Made by a program: the position numbers and the translations under genes. Under the pieces are notes generated by a model. That model did not search any database. It saw only the letters and a program-made list of their open reading frames with translations, and had not been told where the DNA came from. DNA of 58,818 bases from an uncultured Erysipelotrichaceae bacterium. GTDB lineage: Bacteria > Bacillota_I > Bacilli_A > RF39 > UBA660. Location: positions 1 to 58,818 of the forward strand of contig CADBYH010000006.1 of NCBI GenBank assembly GCA_902798815.1. The letters are read 5' to 3'. Positions 16,334 through 25,495 of this stretch are shown here, piece after piece. Each line of letters starts with the position of its first letter. Position 1 is the stretch's first letter.

Positions 16334-16957
16334 ATGATAAAAAAAGAGAGATTTAATTATTTTAATGAATTTATAGCAATAACAGAGTATATTGTTAAGT
16401 CTGCTGATGTTTTAAAAGAAGTTGTAGGTAATTTTGATGCAGATAAATTAGAAGAACGTATTAATGAGGTACATATATTAGAAAATAAGGCTGATCATAA
16501 AGTTCACTCAATTAGAAATAATTTAATAAAAGATTTTCTTCCACCAATTGATAGAGAAGATATTGCAGTTATAAGTAAAAAACTTGATAATATTGAAGAT
16601 GGAATAGATGAAATATTAATTAATTTTAAAATACTTAATATCAGGACAATAAAAAAAGATGCTTTAGAATTGGTTGAAATATTAAATACTTGTTGTGATG
16701 CTGTTAATGATATGTTTTTGAATTTAAATAATTTTAAAGATATAGAGTTGATTAATAAAAAGGTTATTCAAATTAATAAGTTAGAAGAACAAGGGGATAG
16801 AGTTTATGAGAAAATAACTACTTTGTTATATAAGGAAGATAAGGATCCAATTAATATTATTAAATGGACTAAGATATATAATTGTTTAGAAGCAACTATT
16901 GATGTATGTGAAGATGTTAGTGATTGTATTGCAGATACAGTTATGAAAAACTCTTAG
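16334..16957 (+). CDS. DUF47 family PhoU-like protein
   Basis: 207 residues, almost all alpha-helical and acidic. Matches the DUF47/YkaA family: NEVHILENKADHKVHSIRN and LPPIDREDIAVISKKLDNIEDGIDEI. These proteins are thought to regulate the adjacent PiT transporter. Start has an AGGAGG site, 12 bases after the pit stop. Confidence 0.9.
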   Translation: MIKKERFNYFNEFIAITEYIVKSADVLKEVVGNFDADKLEERINEVHILENKADHKVHSIRNNLIKDFLPPIDREDIAVISKKLDNIEDGIDEILINFKILNIRTIKKDALELVEILNTCCDAVNDMFLNLNNFKDIELINKKVIQINKLEEQGDRVYEKITTLLYKEDKDPINIIKWTKIYNCLEATIDVCEDVSDCIADTVMKNS

Positions 16958-16987
16958 GATTAATTATATTTAGAGGGTAGTGATTTT

Positions 16988-17722
16988 ATGAATTTTATGG
17001 GGACAATTGATTGTTTTTCTGTCCAACATTTTTTAGTTATGTTTGTAATAATTCTTTTTTTGGTAATTGGATTGATTTATGTAAAAAAGAATATTAAAAA
17101 AAGAAAAAATATTAATAGATTATTAATTGTATTAAGTGTATTTCTTATTGTTATATGGATTGCTTGTAGAATAAGTTTTGTATATCATTCAATAGAAGAG
17201 AAAGATATTATTGATTTTTTTGGGTTTAAAAGAGGTTATAATTGGTGGTGTATTTTACCAAATTCATTTTGTTCATTTATTGGATTGATTGTTCCATTTA
17301 TAATATTTTTTAATAAATATAAGAATAATAAGTTTTTAGAAGCTGTATATAGTATGGCAATTTTGGGTTTATTGACTAATACAATTTATCCTGAATATAT
17401 TGCGAGATATCCGTTTTATCAATTTCAAACTGTAGGAGCAATTATATATCATGTGATATGTGGATTTATTATAATAGTGTTATTAATGACAAAGGATTTA
17501 AAACCTAAATTAAAGAATTGGTATTATACCCCAATTGCGATATCATTAATGATTTCATTTGGAATATTTGAATTGGTTTATTTAGGTTTTCCGGAGAGTT
17601 TTAATATTTCAAGGCCTTTAGTTCCAGGAGTTTTTGCAACAACAGTTGGTTTCTTGTGTATAGGTTATGTTGTTATTGATGTTTTATTAAGACTAATATT
17701 AGAAAAGTTACAAAGTAAATAA
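16988..17722 (+). CDS. YwaF/TIGR02206-like integral membrane protein
   Basis: 244 residues with about seven transmembrane helices. It opens FSVQHFLVMFVIILF and has WWCILPNSFCSFIGL and a conserved-looking NTIYPEYIARYPFYQFQTVGAIIYHV stretch (quoted in part), as in YwaF-like proteins of Bacilli. Role unknown. It may share a transcript with pit/DUF47, from which it is separated by 30 bp. Confidence 0.6.
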   Translation: MNFMGTIDCFSVQHFLVMFVIILFLVIGLIYVKKNIKKRKNINRLLIVLSVFLIVIWIACRISFVYHSIEEKDIIDFFGFKRGYNWWCILPNSFCSFIGLIVPFIIFFNKYKNNKFLEAVYSMAILGLLTNTIYPEYIARYPFYQFQTVGAIIYHVICGFIIIVLLMTKDLKPKLKNWYYTPIAISLMISFGIFELVYLGFPESFNISRPLVPGVFATTVGFLCIGYVVIDVLLRLILEKLQSK

Positions 17723-17728
17723 AAAATA

Positions 17729-17757
17729 TTGAATTTTATTTTTAAATGATATATTAT
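17729..17757 (+). promoter_or_regulatory. Promoter of the SAM riboswitch-metK unit
   Basis: TTGAAT and TATTAT at 17-bp spacing, placing transcription start near 17764, just before riboswitch helix P1. Confidence 0.65.
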
Positions 17758-17765
17758 ATTTTTAT

Positions 17766-17886
17766 AAATCTTATAAAGAGTGATGGAGGGACTAGCCCTA
17801 TGAAGTCACACCAACCTATTAGATTAGGTGGTAATGCTAGAACTATAAGATAACTAAAACACTTAAGGTTATCTTAAGTGTTTTTT
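17766..17886 (+). promoter_or_regulatory. SAM-I riboswitch (S-box) with transcription terminator
   Basis: P1 is ATCTTATA (17768-17775) with TATAAGAT (17844-17851). Inside it are the conserved S-box segments AAGAG, GGAGGGACTAGCCC, TATGAAG, CCAACC and GGTGGTAATGCTAG. Downstream the terminator AAAACACTTAAG/CTTAAGTGTTTT (17856-17884, T run) competes with an antiterminator in which TAAGATAAC (17846-17854) pairs with GTTATCTTA (17868-17876). SAM binding stabilises P1 and so the terminator, switching the MetK-like gene off. Confidence 0.93.
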
Positions 17887-17911
17887 GTTTAGAAGAAAGG
17901 AAGTATTAAAT

Positions 17912-18694
17912 ATGATAGAAAAAGTAAATCCAAAACATCCAGATAAGATTGCAGATAGAGTTGCTGGAGCAATTGTTGATTTGGCATATAAAAAGATGAG
18001 TAATCCACTAGTTGCGGTAGAGGTACTATTAGGGCATGGGAATATTCATATTATTATAGAAACAAATGTTAAATACACTAAAAAGGAAATTAATGAAATT
18101 GTGAAAAGAATAGTGGGAGTAGTCAAGGTTGATCTAGTTATTGTTAAACAAGATATTTATTTAAGCAATAATCAAAAAGATAAAATGAGATGTGGAGATA
18201 ATGGGATATTTAAAGGTGTACCATTATCTAAAGAAGAAAAGAAATTATCAAGAATTGCTCATGATATTTATAAAGAATATCCATATGATGGTAAATATGT
18301 ATTAGATGGAGATAGATTAATTATTTGTCAAAGTAATGCAGATAGTAAAGAATTACAAAAGAAATATAAAAAAGCATTTATTAATCCACTAGGTGATTGG
18401 ATTGGTGGAATAGATGTAGATAGTGGAGCAACAAATAGAAAATTAGGAAGTGATATGGGAAGAAGTATTACTGGTGGTGGACTACATGGTAAAGATTTAT
18501 CTAAGGCAGATGTTTCAGTAAATATATATGCTTTTCAAAAGGCACAGAAAACAAAAAAAGAAGTTAATTTATCATGTGCTATAGGGGATGATTGTATAGA
18601 TGGATTAGCGTATGAAGAAATTGTTAAGATTGCGAAAAAGTATATTGATGATATAGGTGGATTTGAAAAATTTGCAGAATGGGGTTTATATTAA
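17912..18694 (+). CDS. Short S-adenosylmethionine synthetase-like protein
   Basis: 260 residues, against about 380-400 for normal MetK. Recognisable MetK motifs: NPKHPDKIADRVAGAIVD (cf. GHPDK-x-AD), CGDNGIFKG (cf. GDQG), INPLGDWIGG followed by DSGATNRKLGSDMG (cf. INPTGRF ... GLTGRK) and TGGGLHGKDLSKADVS (cf. GGGAFSGKD-x-x-K-x-D). Loops between these are shortened. It presumably makes SAM from methionine and ATP; control by a SAM-I riboswitch supports that. The start at 17912 has AGAAAGGAAG. A shorter or altered activity cannot be excluded. Confidence 0.85.
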   Translation: MIEKVNPKHPDKIADRVAGAIVDLAYKKMSNPLVAVEVLLGHGNIHIIIETNVKYTKKEINEIVKRIVGVVKVDLVIVKQDIYLSNNQKDKMRCGDNGIFKGVPLSKEEKKLSRIAHDIYKEYPYDGKYVLDGDRLIICQSNADSKELQKKYKKAFINPLGDWIGGIDVDSGATNRKLGSDMGRSITGGGLHGKDLSKADVSVNIYAFQKAQKTKKEVNLSCAIGDDCIDGLAYEEIVKIAKKYIDDIGGFEKFAEWGLY

Positions 18695-18701
18695 AAGTTT
18701 C

Positions 18702-18729
18702 TTGTAAAGATACTGATATATGTTATAAT
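18702..18729 (+). promoter_or_regulatory. Promoter of the 177-residue protein gene
   Basis: TTGTAA and TATAAT at 16-bp spacing, followed by a GAGGAGGG ribosome site. Confidence 0.55.
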
Positions 18730-18752
18730 ATATGAATTGAGGAGGGTTTATT

Positions 18753-19286
18753 TTGAGACGTTTTTATAAGGTTCAACTTCTTTCTATTGATTATGATGAG
18801 ACACTTGAAAAGGTTAATTCAGTTAAAGAAGGAAGTATGATAGATATTTTAGATAGTGTAGAATTAAAAGAAGTTAAAGAAGTTATTGTATATAAAACAA
18901 TATTTGGTAAATTTAAAGAGACTATTACAGGTATGGAAGTACCTGCTATGGTTGAAGAATTGGCTCCGTATTCAAATGCTGAACATGAATATTATATGAC
19001 TAAAAATATGCCTTTATTTTTTAAGTGTAATTTAAGTTCTGAAAAAGATCCTGAAAGAGATTTTGATTATTTAGATGATATGGAAGTTTCTGCAGATGAA
19101 TTTATAGAATATGTTGATTATAATGTAAATAGAGAAGATGCATTTATTGATGAAATGACTTCATTAGAAAGTGATGCTATTATGAAATTTGATAGCATTT
19201 TAAGAAACTATGGTTTAGTAAGGAAAAAAATTAATAGAAGTGAAAGAAAGAAAATAAAGAGTATTGCAAAACATTATGATATATAA
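18753..19286 (+). CDS. Hypothetical acidic protein, TTG start
   Basis: 177 residues, soluble, rich in Glu/Asp with a basic C-terminal tail (RKKINRSERKKIKSIAKHY). Not recognised. It starts at TTG, supported by the strong GGAGGG site eight bases upstream and by the promoter. Monocistronic: its own promoter and a terminator frame it. The N-terminal half is beta/alpha with a KTIFGKFKETITG segment. Confidence 0.6.
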   Translation: MRRFYKVQLLSIDYDETLEKVNSVKEGSMIDILDSVELKEVKEVIVYKTIFGKFKETITGMEVPAMVEELAPYSNAEHEYYMTKNMPLFFKCNLSSEKDPERDFDYLDDMEVSADEFIEYVDYNVNREDAFIDEMTSLESDAIMKFDSILRNYGLVRKKINRSERKKIKSIAKHYDI

Positions 19287-19316
19287 AAAAGTACAAATTA
19301 ATTTGTACTTTTTTTT
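19286..19316. terminator. Bidirectional terminator
   Basis: Stem AAAAAGTACAAAT/ATTTGTACTTTTT with TA loop, serving the converging genes on both strands. Confidence 0.8.
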
Positions 19317-20445
19317 ACATTGTTTTAGTTTTTTCATCATTAGTAATTGTTATTGAATGGGTATTTCCGTCATAATCTAGAACAGATATTTTTGAATTGT
19401 TTGGTATGTAACTAAATACATGTTCAATATATTTAGAATCACCTTCATCTACATAATCTCTACATTCTAACCATGAGTTGTTTGATGAATCATCAATTAT
19501 TTTATCTTCAGATATATTTTTACTGTCACAGTATATTCCTAGAGCATAGTCAACATTTCCTTGCCCAAAGTTATATGCTTGAACTGCAAGAGGAATATTG
19601 TAGTTATATCTATCTAAGCAATTTCTTAGGATTATTGTTCCAACTTTAATATTTGTATCAATATCTTTAAGGTTTTCCTCTGTCATATAAACAGTGTCAT
19701 CTTCTCCTGTTTCAAAATTATATGCTGTTACAGAGTAACCTATATTTACTGATTTTTCAATTTGCATTATACCTGCTGCAGGACCATCTTCAATATTACC
19801 ATAGTGATCTCCACCTGATTCTTGAGCGGCCATAGCTTTTATTAGGTTTATATCAACTCCATATGCTTTAGCATATTTTTCAAAGATATCATCATATCTA
19901 TTAACATTATCAATATTTTCTGATGATGTTCTATCTTCATATGAAAAATGGAAATCATTTTCTTCTGTTGGAATTGTTTCTGATATTTCACTATCTTCAA
20001 GATAATTAATGATATCATCAGTGCCTTGTTGATCATATGAATCATCATATTTTGCCATACTAATATTATTTGAATTACTGTTACTGATAATAGTACTTGT
20101 TGCTTTTGCACCTGCTCCTAATATAACTGTTGTTAGTAAGATAGCAGCAACTTTTCTTCCTATTCCTTTGTTTTTTCTTGATATCTTCATATCATCATTT
20201 ATATTTCCGTATATATTTAATCTTTTTTTATTTTTTGATTTATCATATTCTTCTCTTATTTCTCTGGCATGTCTTACTATTCTTATTTCTCCATCTATTA
20301 TGTATCCATATTTTTCAGCTAAATCCATTAGTGTATCTAAATTTCTGGTACTTCGTATTATTCTGTATTTGCCATTATTATGTATTTCTGCGTAAAAGTA
20401 TCCATCATTATCAAATTTAAAATCAATATAATTTCTAATACTCAT
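19315..20445 (-). CDS. Membrane-anchored lytic transglycosylase (SLT domain)
   Basis: 376 residues. The cytoplasmic N-terminus of about 95 residues contains a small beta domain (YFYAEIHNNGKYRIIRSTRN), then a transmembrane helix (about 98-120), a Ser/Asn/Asp-rich linker and an SLT-type lysozyme-like domain from about 185. Catalytic Glu209 lies in AMAAQESGGDH; GIMQIE and VQAYNFGQGNV are the other fold motifs. It cleaves peptidoglycan glycan strands outside the membrane. The intracellular domain is unusual and may sense or bind something. Start has an AAGGTG site. Confidence 0.85.
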   Translation of the reverse strand: MSIRNYIDFKFDNDGYFYAEIHNNGKYRIIRSTRNLDTLMDLAEKYGYIIDGEIRIVRHAREIREEYDKSKNKKRLNIYGNINDDMKISRKNKGIGRKVAAILLTTVILGAGAKATSTIISNSNSNNISMAKYDDSYDQQGTDDIINYLEDSEISETIPTEENDFHFSYEDRTSSENIDNVNRYDDIFEKYAKAYGVDINLIKAMAAQESGGDHYGNIEDGPAAGIMQIEKSVNIGYSVTAYNFETGEDDTVYMTEENLKDIDTNIKVGTIILRNCLDRYNYNIPLAVQAYNFGQGNVDYALGIYCDSKNISEDKIIDDSSNNSWLECRDYVDEGDSKYIEHVFSYIPNNSKISVLDYDGNTHSITITNDEKTKTM

Positions 20446-20562
20446 ATTTTCACCTTACCATATTATATAAAAATTATAGCATATTTTTTTTATAAATTAT
20501 ATTTTTTAATAGATTATTTATTATTTATGTTATAATTGATTTAATAATAGAGGAGTTTTTTT
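20446..20562. promoter_or_regulatory. Divergent promoter region
   Basis: A TATAAT on the plus strand at 20531-20536 serves the clostripain gene. A TATAAT on the minus strand (ATTATA at about 20474-20479) serves the transglycosylase gene. No clear -35 boxes. Confidence 0.45.
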
Positions 20563-22641
20563 ATGTATTGTGGTAAGTGTGGTAAAAATATTAATAGTAA
20601 TTTTTGTCCTTATTGTGGGGCAAAAAATGAATATCAAAATAATATAAATAATAATATAGTGGTTAATAATAATATTAGTACGAATAATAATTTAGGAAAA
20701 AAGAAATTTGATACTGTAAAGTTATTAATTGCATTGATTTTATTCTTTGTACTTTTATTTGTTTCTATGGTTGGGTATAGTATTTATAAAAATAATAGAT
20801 CTAGAACTATAATGATTTATATGGTAGGTTCAAATTTAGAGTCAAGATCAGGTCTTGCTACTTTAGATTTGAGTTATCTAGATTATAATAAAATTAATTC
20901 AAATAAAGTTAAAGTGGTTTTAATAGCTGGAGGAACAAAGTCATGGAAAAATAATTATATAGATGTTGGAGAAACATCTATATATGAATTAAAAGAAAAT
21001 GGGTTTGTTAAAGTTGATCAAATGTCTATAGATAATATGGGATCTCAAGATAATCTAACTTATTTTTTAAATTATGTTCATAATAATTATAAAACTAATA
21101 AGTATGATTTTATTTACTGGAATCATGGTGGAGCGGTAGATGGTAGTGAATATGATGATTTTACAAATGATCATTTAGATTTAATTGAAATGGCTAATTC
21201 TTTTGAAAAAAGTAATTTTAAAGGTAGTAATAAATTAGAAGTAATTGCATTTAGAACTTGTTTAAATAGTACAATAGAGGTCGCTAACATATATAAGAAA
21301 TATGCACGTTATTTGGTAGCTTCAGAAGAGGTTACAATGGGATCTAAATATGATTCGGCATTAAGATTTATTAATATAATTAGACCTAGTGATGAGGGTA
21401 TTGATTTTGGAAAAAAACAAATTACTAATTATAAAGAAACAGTTACTAAATATTGTAATCTTGTTGAAAGAGTGGAAAAAGATGAAAATTATTGTGTAAA
21501 TGCAACTTATTCTATTGTTGATTTATCAAAGGTAGATAATATTAACGAAGATTTAGATTCTTTTTCTGAAGATTTAAATAAAAATATTGCTACTCAGTCT
21601 AATAATATGATCAAAAAAAGAGCTAATATGAATCAATATGTAGAAGAAGAACCTGCATATGATATGATTGATTTATATGATTTGGCAGATACTTTTGGAG
21701 ATTATTCTAAAAATGGTAATAACCTTAAAAAATCAGTTGAAAAAGCAGTTGTATATAATTGGACTAATAATAATTATTCTCATGGATTATCAATATATTT
21801 TCCATTTAATAGAAAGATATTTTTAAATAAATATTCTGATTTTGAACCATCAAAGAATTATGGGTTGTTTATAAATAGTTTCTATAATTATAAAGAAGGT
21901 GGAGGAAGTAGTTCATTTAACAATGTTTCTAATAATGATATAAATGTTTCAAAGGTTACTAATGATAGTGCAGATATTGAAGTTGAATTGAGCGAAGAAC
22001 AAATTAAAAATATTTCTAAAGCAGGATATTATATAATTGTAGATACTAAAGATGGGTATTATCAAATTGTATTTAATGGAAAAGATTATAGGATAGATGG
22101 TAATAAATTAAAGGCAAATGTAAAAGGAAAAATGTTAAGAATAAGTGATTCAGAATACGAAGATTTAAGTATTTGGGTTCCTGCAATAGAAAAAGAAACA
22201 ACTGATAAGTATACTGATGTTCAAGTAATTGTTTCTCCTAATAACCCTGGATTTGCAGATGATGTTAAAGTTGCTTATTTTGATGTAAGAATTGATGATA
22301 AAAATAGAGAAGGTACTATAAAGGGATTTTATGGTATTGAAGAAGATTCTTCTAAAGATAAAACTAATTTTTCTTATTCGGCACCTGTAGGATTAAAATT
22401 GGATGATTTCTTTTATATAGAAACTGTTAGTTCACATTATAAAGTTATAGATGATAATGGTGTATATAATCCTAATTGGATTAATACAAGTAATGGAATT
22501 ATACAAGGAATGTATTTTAGAACAAATAGATTTAAATTTATAAAAGAAGACTTTTCAAGTAACTATGATTATTATGCAGTATTCATTATAAAAGATATGG
22601 CAAATAATGAATATTACACAAAACCGGTAAAGATTAAGTAA
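20563..22641 (+). CDS. Membrane-anchored clostripain-family (C11) cysteine protease with zinc ribbon
   Basis: 692 residues. N-terminal zinc ribbon (C3, C6, C15, C18: MYCGKCGK, NFCPYCGAK), Asn-rich linker, transmembrane helix about 53-76, then the clostripain domain from RTIMIYMVGSNLE. The catalytic dyad is visible as His188 (WNHGG) and Cys233 (FRTCLNSTIEV). Clostripains cleave after basic residues, usually after self-processing. A C-terminal region of about 250 residues looks beta-rich and may bind substrate. The following BspA-like gene is 10 bp away, so both are probably cotranscribed. Confidence 0.85.
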   Translation: MYCGKCGKNINSNFCPYCGAKNEYQNNINNNIVVNNNISTNNNLGKKKFDTVKLLIALILFFVLLFVSMVGYSIYKNNRSRTIMIYMVGSNLESRSGLATLDLSYLDYNKINSNKVKVVLIAGGTKSWKNNYIDVGETSIYELKENGFVKVDQMSIDNMGSQDNLTYFLNYVHNNYKTNKYDFIYWNHGGAVDGSEYDDFTNDHLDLIEMANSFEKSNFKGSNKLEVIAFRTCLNSTIEVANIYKKYARYLVASEEVTMGSKYDSALRFINIIRPSDEGIDFGKKQITNYKETVTKYCNLVERVEKDENYCVNATYSIVDLSKVDNINEDLDSFSEDLNKNIATQSNNMIKKRANMNQYVEEEPAYDMIDLYDLADTFGDYSKNGNNLKKSVEKAVVYNWTNNNYSHGLSIYFPFNRKIFLNKYSDFEPSKNYGLFINSFYNYKEGGGSSSFNNVSNNDINVSKVTNDSADIEVELSEEQIKNISKAGYYIIVDTKDGYYQIVFNGKDYRIDGNKLKANVKGKMLRISDSEYEDLSIWVPAIEKETTDKYTDVQVIVSPNNPGFADDVKVAYFDVRIDDKNREGTIKGFYGIEEDSSKDKTNFSYSAPVGLKLDDFFYIETVSSHYKVIDDNGVYNPNWINTSNGIIQGMYFRTNRFKFIKEDFSSNYDYYAVFIIKDMANNEYYTKPVKIK

Positions 22642-22651
22642 GGGTGATAAT

Positions 22652-24385
22652 ATGAAGAATAAAAAAATATTAGTTATTATAGGAATAGGTATTTTAGTAC
22701 TACTAATTGGAATTATATGTTTATTTATGTTTAGAACTAAGTCTATTGCTTTAAGTAAAGATTATAAAAAGATGACTATAAAGGTTTCGCATAAAGATGA
22801 TAAAGTAATTATTTTAAATGTTAAAGAAAAATCTGATATTATGATAAGTGATGTCTTTGTAAGTAATGTTGATAATTATTATGTTTATTTTTTGAAAGAC
22901 ATAAATGATAAAAATGTTGGAAAGGGAATAATTCAAAATAAAACAGATTTATTGATAAGAAATGTTGAGAAAGGTAAATATAAATTATATGTTGTTAATG
23001 ATAGTGATAAGAAAGTAAAGATAGATTGTAAAATAAAACTTAATGAAATTGTTGATAAAAAGTATGCAATTCTTCAGGATGGATATACAGTTCGTAAAAA
23101 AATTCGTGAACTTACTGTTGGTAAAGATTCTTATGATTCTGATAAAACAATAAAAAAAATAAAACTTGCTAAAGAGATGAACAATAAATATAGAAATCCA
23201 AATTATTTAGTTTCTAGTGATACTTCAAATAAAGATATATATTTATGGGTAGATAATGATACATTATATTTTTATAGTGAAATTGATATTTCTTTTGGAG
23301 ATGATATTTCAAATATTTTTAGTAATCTAGATTCATTGGTTGATATAAATGATTTAAAATATTTTGATTTTTCAAATGTAAAAAATGCTTATGGTATGTT
23401 TAGTTCTGATAGCAGTTTAAGTGATATTAAAGTAATTTCTTCTTTTGATACAAGAAATGTTGAAGATGTTGCTTCGATGTTTAATGGATGTCATAGTTTG
23501 GTAGAAATAACTCCATTTATTAGTTTTGCGATGGCAGATTTAAAAAATATGTCAAGAGTGTTTAGTGATACACAGGTTAAAAATATAGATATTATGAAAT
23601 ATTTTGATGTGTCTAGTGTTGAGAATATGGATGCTTTATTTCAGGATACACAAGTGGTTGATTTATCTCCGATAGAAGAATGGGAAACTAAAAAAGTTAG
23701 TAGTGTTTCTTTTATGTTTGCTGGATCAAGAATTACAAATGTTGATGCTTTAAGTAAATGGGATGTCTCAAATGTAGTAGATATGGTAGGTATATTTGAT
23801 GAATGTGGTTATTTAAAAAGTATAGATGGATTGAAAAATTGGGATACATCTTCTTTAGAAAGAATGTCATATGCTTTCAAGTTTGTTGAGGCAACTAATT
23901 TAGATGCATTAAAAAATTTTAAGACAGATAAATTAATTGAATTAGAAGAAGCATTTGCTGAAATGAGAGAATTGAAAGATATTAATGGTATAAAAGATTG
24001 GAATGTCAGTAAAGTTAAAAAGTTTTCAGGATTATTTGCTTTAACTGCATTTGAAGATACTAGTTGTTTAAAAAATTGGGATTTATCAAAAGCTGAGAAA
24101 ACAGATAATATGTTTAGTCATACTAAAATAAAGAACTTGACAGGTTTAAAAAACTGGAATGTTTCAAATGTAAAAGATTTTAGTGATATGTTTAGTAATA
24201 CACAAATAAACAGTTTAGATGATATTAGTAAATGGGATGTATCTAATGGTGAAGACTTTACAGAAATGTTTAAGAACAATAGCAAATTAAAAGATTCAAG
24301 TGAAATTGATAATTGGAAAGTAAACGGAAATACAACGGATATGTTTATAAATACTACAACTAAATATCCAAAATGGTATAGTTGA
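22652..24385 (+). CDS. BspA-like DUF285 repeat surface protein
   Basis: 577 residues. One N-terminal transmembrane anchor (about 5-28), a beta domain, then from about residue 225 many units of the Mycoplasma/BspA (DUF285) type: a core resembling W-D-V-S-N-V-x-D-M-x-x-M-F, for example KWDVSNVVDMVGIFDECG and NWDTSSLERMSYAF. These solenoid repeats occur in adhesins of Mollicutes and gut Firmicutes. No sorting signal. It is exported beside a secreted-type protease, which suggests a shared surface function; that is inference. Confidence 0.85.
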   Translation: MKNKKILVIIGIGILVLLIGIICLFMFRTKSIALSKDYKKMTIKVSHKDDKVIILNVKEKSDIMISDVFVSNVDNYYVYFLKDINDKNVGKGIIQNKTDLLIRNVEKGKYKLYVVNDSDKKVKIDCKIKLNEIVDKKYAILQDGYTVRKKIRELTVGKDSYDSDKTIKKIKLAKEMNNKYRNPNYLVSSDTSNKDIYLWVDNDTLYFYSEIDISFGDDISNIFSNLDSLVDINDLKYFDFSNVKNAYGMFSSDSSLSDIKVISSFDTRNVEDVASMFNGCHSLVEITPFISFAMADLKNMSRVFSDTQVKNIDIMKYFDVSSVENMDALFQDTQVVDLSPIEEWETKKVSSVSFMFAGSRITNVDALSKWDVSNVVDMVGIFDECGYLKSIDGLKNWDTSSLERMSYAFKFVEATNLDALKNFKTDKLIELEEAFAEMRELKDINGIKDWNVSKVKKFSGLFALTAFEDTSCLKNWDLSKAEKTDNMFSHTKIKNLTGLKNWNVSNVKDFSDMFSNTQINSLDDISKWDVSNGEDFTEMFKNNSKLKDSSEIDNWKVNGNTTDMFINTTTKYPKWYS

Positions 24386-24388
24386 TTG

Positions 24389-24405
24389 TGTAAATAAAAT
24401 GTAAA
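24389..24405 (+). promoter_or_regulatory. WalR (YycF)-type box
   Basis: TGTAAA-TAAAA-TGTAAA, a perfect fit to the Bacillus WalR consensus (two TGTWAH hexamers with 5-bp gap). It lies 84 bp before the zinc-ribbon repeat protein. WalRK controls cell-wall genes in Firmicutes. The regulator is not in the window; the site is inferred from consensus. Confidence 0.45.
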
Positions 24406-24488
24406 TAATAGTAATTAATGATTAAAGGTACTAACAATGATAAATGATATGTGATAACATTGATTTATAAAATAGAGAGGTGAAATAA

Positions 24489-25493
24489 ATGAAAGCTTGT
24501 CCAAATTGTGGCAATCAAGTAGAAGATGAATTGGTTTTCTGTCCAAATTGCGGTGGTAGAATGGATGGAGGAGTACAACCTTCACAAAATATATCAAATG
24601 GTGTTCAACCTGCACAACCTGTCCCAGGAGTTGCAGATGCACAAGCAGCAGGAATGCCAGAAGCACAACCTGCACCAGGAATGTCAGGAGCACAACCTGT
24701 ACCAGGAATGCCAGGAGCACAACCTGCACCAGGAATGCCAGGAGCACAACCTGCACCAGGAATGCCAGGAGCACAACCTGCACCAGGAATGCCAGGAGTA
24801 CAACCTGCACCAGGAATGCCAGGAGTACAACCTGCACCAGGAATGCCAGGAGCACAACCTGCACCAAAAGAAAAGAAAAGTCTTGTACCAATTTTGATAA
24901 TTGTGTTAATTGTTGTAGTTGTTTTATGTTCAGTTTTTGGAATAATTATGTTTAATAAGAAAGATACAGGAAGTGGTAAGGAAAGTGATGTTGCATCACC
25001 AACTCCAGTTTCAACTACTACATCAAATGTTGCTAAATATGCTGGTTTTGAATTTACATTACCTGATGATTATGTATCTGATACAGATGATGAATTTGGA
25101 TTGGTAATTACTAATTCTAAGGTTGTATATACTGTTTTCCCAGATTACACTAATTCTTTTGATGCATATTATAAAGCATATAGTGAAAAGTTCCCTACAG
25201 AAGTTGATAAACTAAAAAAGGAAATTAATGGACACAAATATATATTAATTGCTTTAACAGATTCAAATGGAGATACTGGTGTTGAATATGTATATGATTC
25301 TGGAAAAGGATATTTATTTGTAGGTGTTGTTATTAACTCTACATATACTACTCCAACAAATGAGGAATTGAATACTCTTGATAAAATATTAGCAAGTGCT
25401 AAGAGTGGTTCAACATTTGCACCTGGTGATGATAATGATGCTGGTAAAAGTGGAATTCTTGATTTAAAACTTAACAAAGATTTACTTAAATAA
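24489..25493 (+). CDS. Zinc-ribbon membrane protein with Pro-Gly-Met repeat linker
   Basis: 334 residues. Zinc ribbon at the N-terminus (ACPNCGNQ, VFCPNCGGRM), then a repeat linker with seven full and one partial copies of the nonapeptide GAQPAPGMP (about residues 58-126), a transmembrane helix (about 134-155) and an extracellular domain (YAGFEFTLPDDYVSD ... ILASAKSG). The linker lies on the cytoplasmic side if the ribbon is inside. Function unknown. The repeat DNA makes long spurious frames in other registers. Start has GAGAGGTG. Confidence 0.8.
   Translation: MKACPNCGNQVEDELVFCPNCGGRMDGGVQPSQNISNGVQPAQPVPGVADAQAAGMPEAQPAPGMSGAQPVPGMPGAQPAPGMPGAQPAPGMPGAQPAPGMPGVQPAPGMPGVQPAPGMPGAQPAPKEKKSLVPILIIVLIVVVVLCSVFGIIMFNKKDTGSGKESDVASPTPVSTTTSNVAKYAGFEFTLPDDYVSDTDDEFGLVITNSKVVYTVFPDYTNSFDAYYKAYSEKFPTEVDKLKKEINGHKYILIALTDSNGDTGVEYVYDSGKGYLFVGVVINSTYTTPTNEELNTLDKILASAKSGSTFAPGDDNDAGKSGILDLKLNKDLLK
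24660..24866 (+). repeat. In-frame 27-bp tandem repeat (minisatellite)
   Basis: Seven full 27-bp units and an 18-bp partial one, starting at 24660, 24687, 24714, 24741, 24768, 24795, 24822 and 24849, encoding GAQPAPGMP variants. The middle units are nearly identical at DNA level, which suggests recent slippage and variable copy number. Since the unit is a multiple of three, changes would keep the frame. Confidence 0.9.
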
Positions 25494-25495
25494 TT

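Noticed and set aside
15263..16957. Phosphate (Pho) control of pit/DUF47 by the same 11-bp boxes
   Set aside because: No phased boxes occur upstream of 15263, so the array A/B regulator cannot be called a phosphate regulator on this evidence.
20168..20420. Plus-strand frames opposite the transglycosylase N-terminus
   Set aside because: They overlap a well-supported gene on the other strand and lack ribosome sites.
24660..24866. CRISPR array
   Set aside because: Units are directly adjacent without spacers and encode an in-frame peptide repeat.
24415..24897. Long frames on both strands over the repeat region
   Set aside because: They arise because the 27-bp repeat is open in several registers; the frame with zinc ribbon, membrane helix and ribosome site is at 24489-25493.
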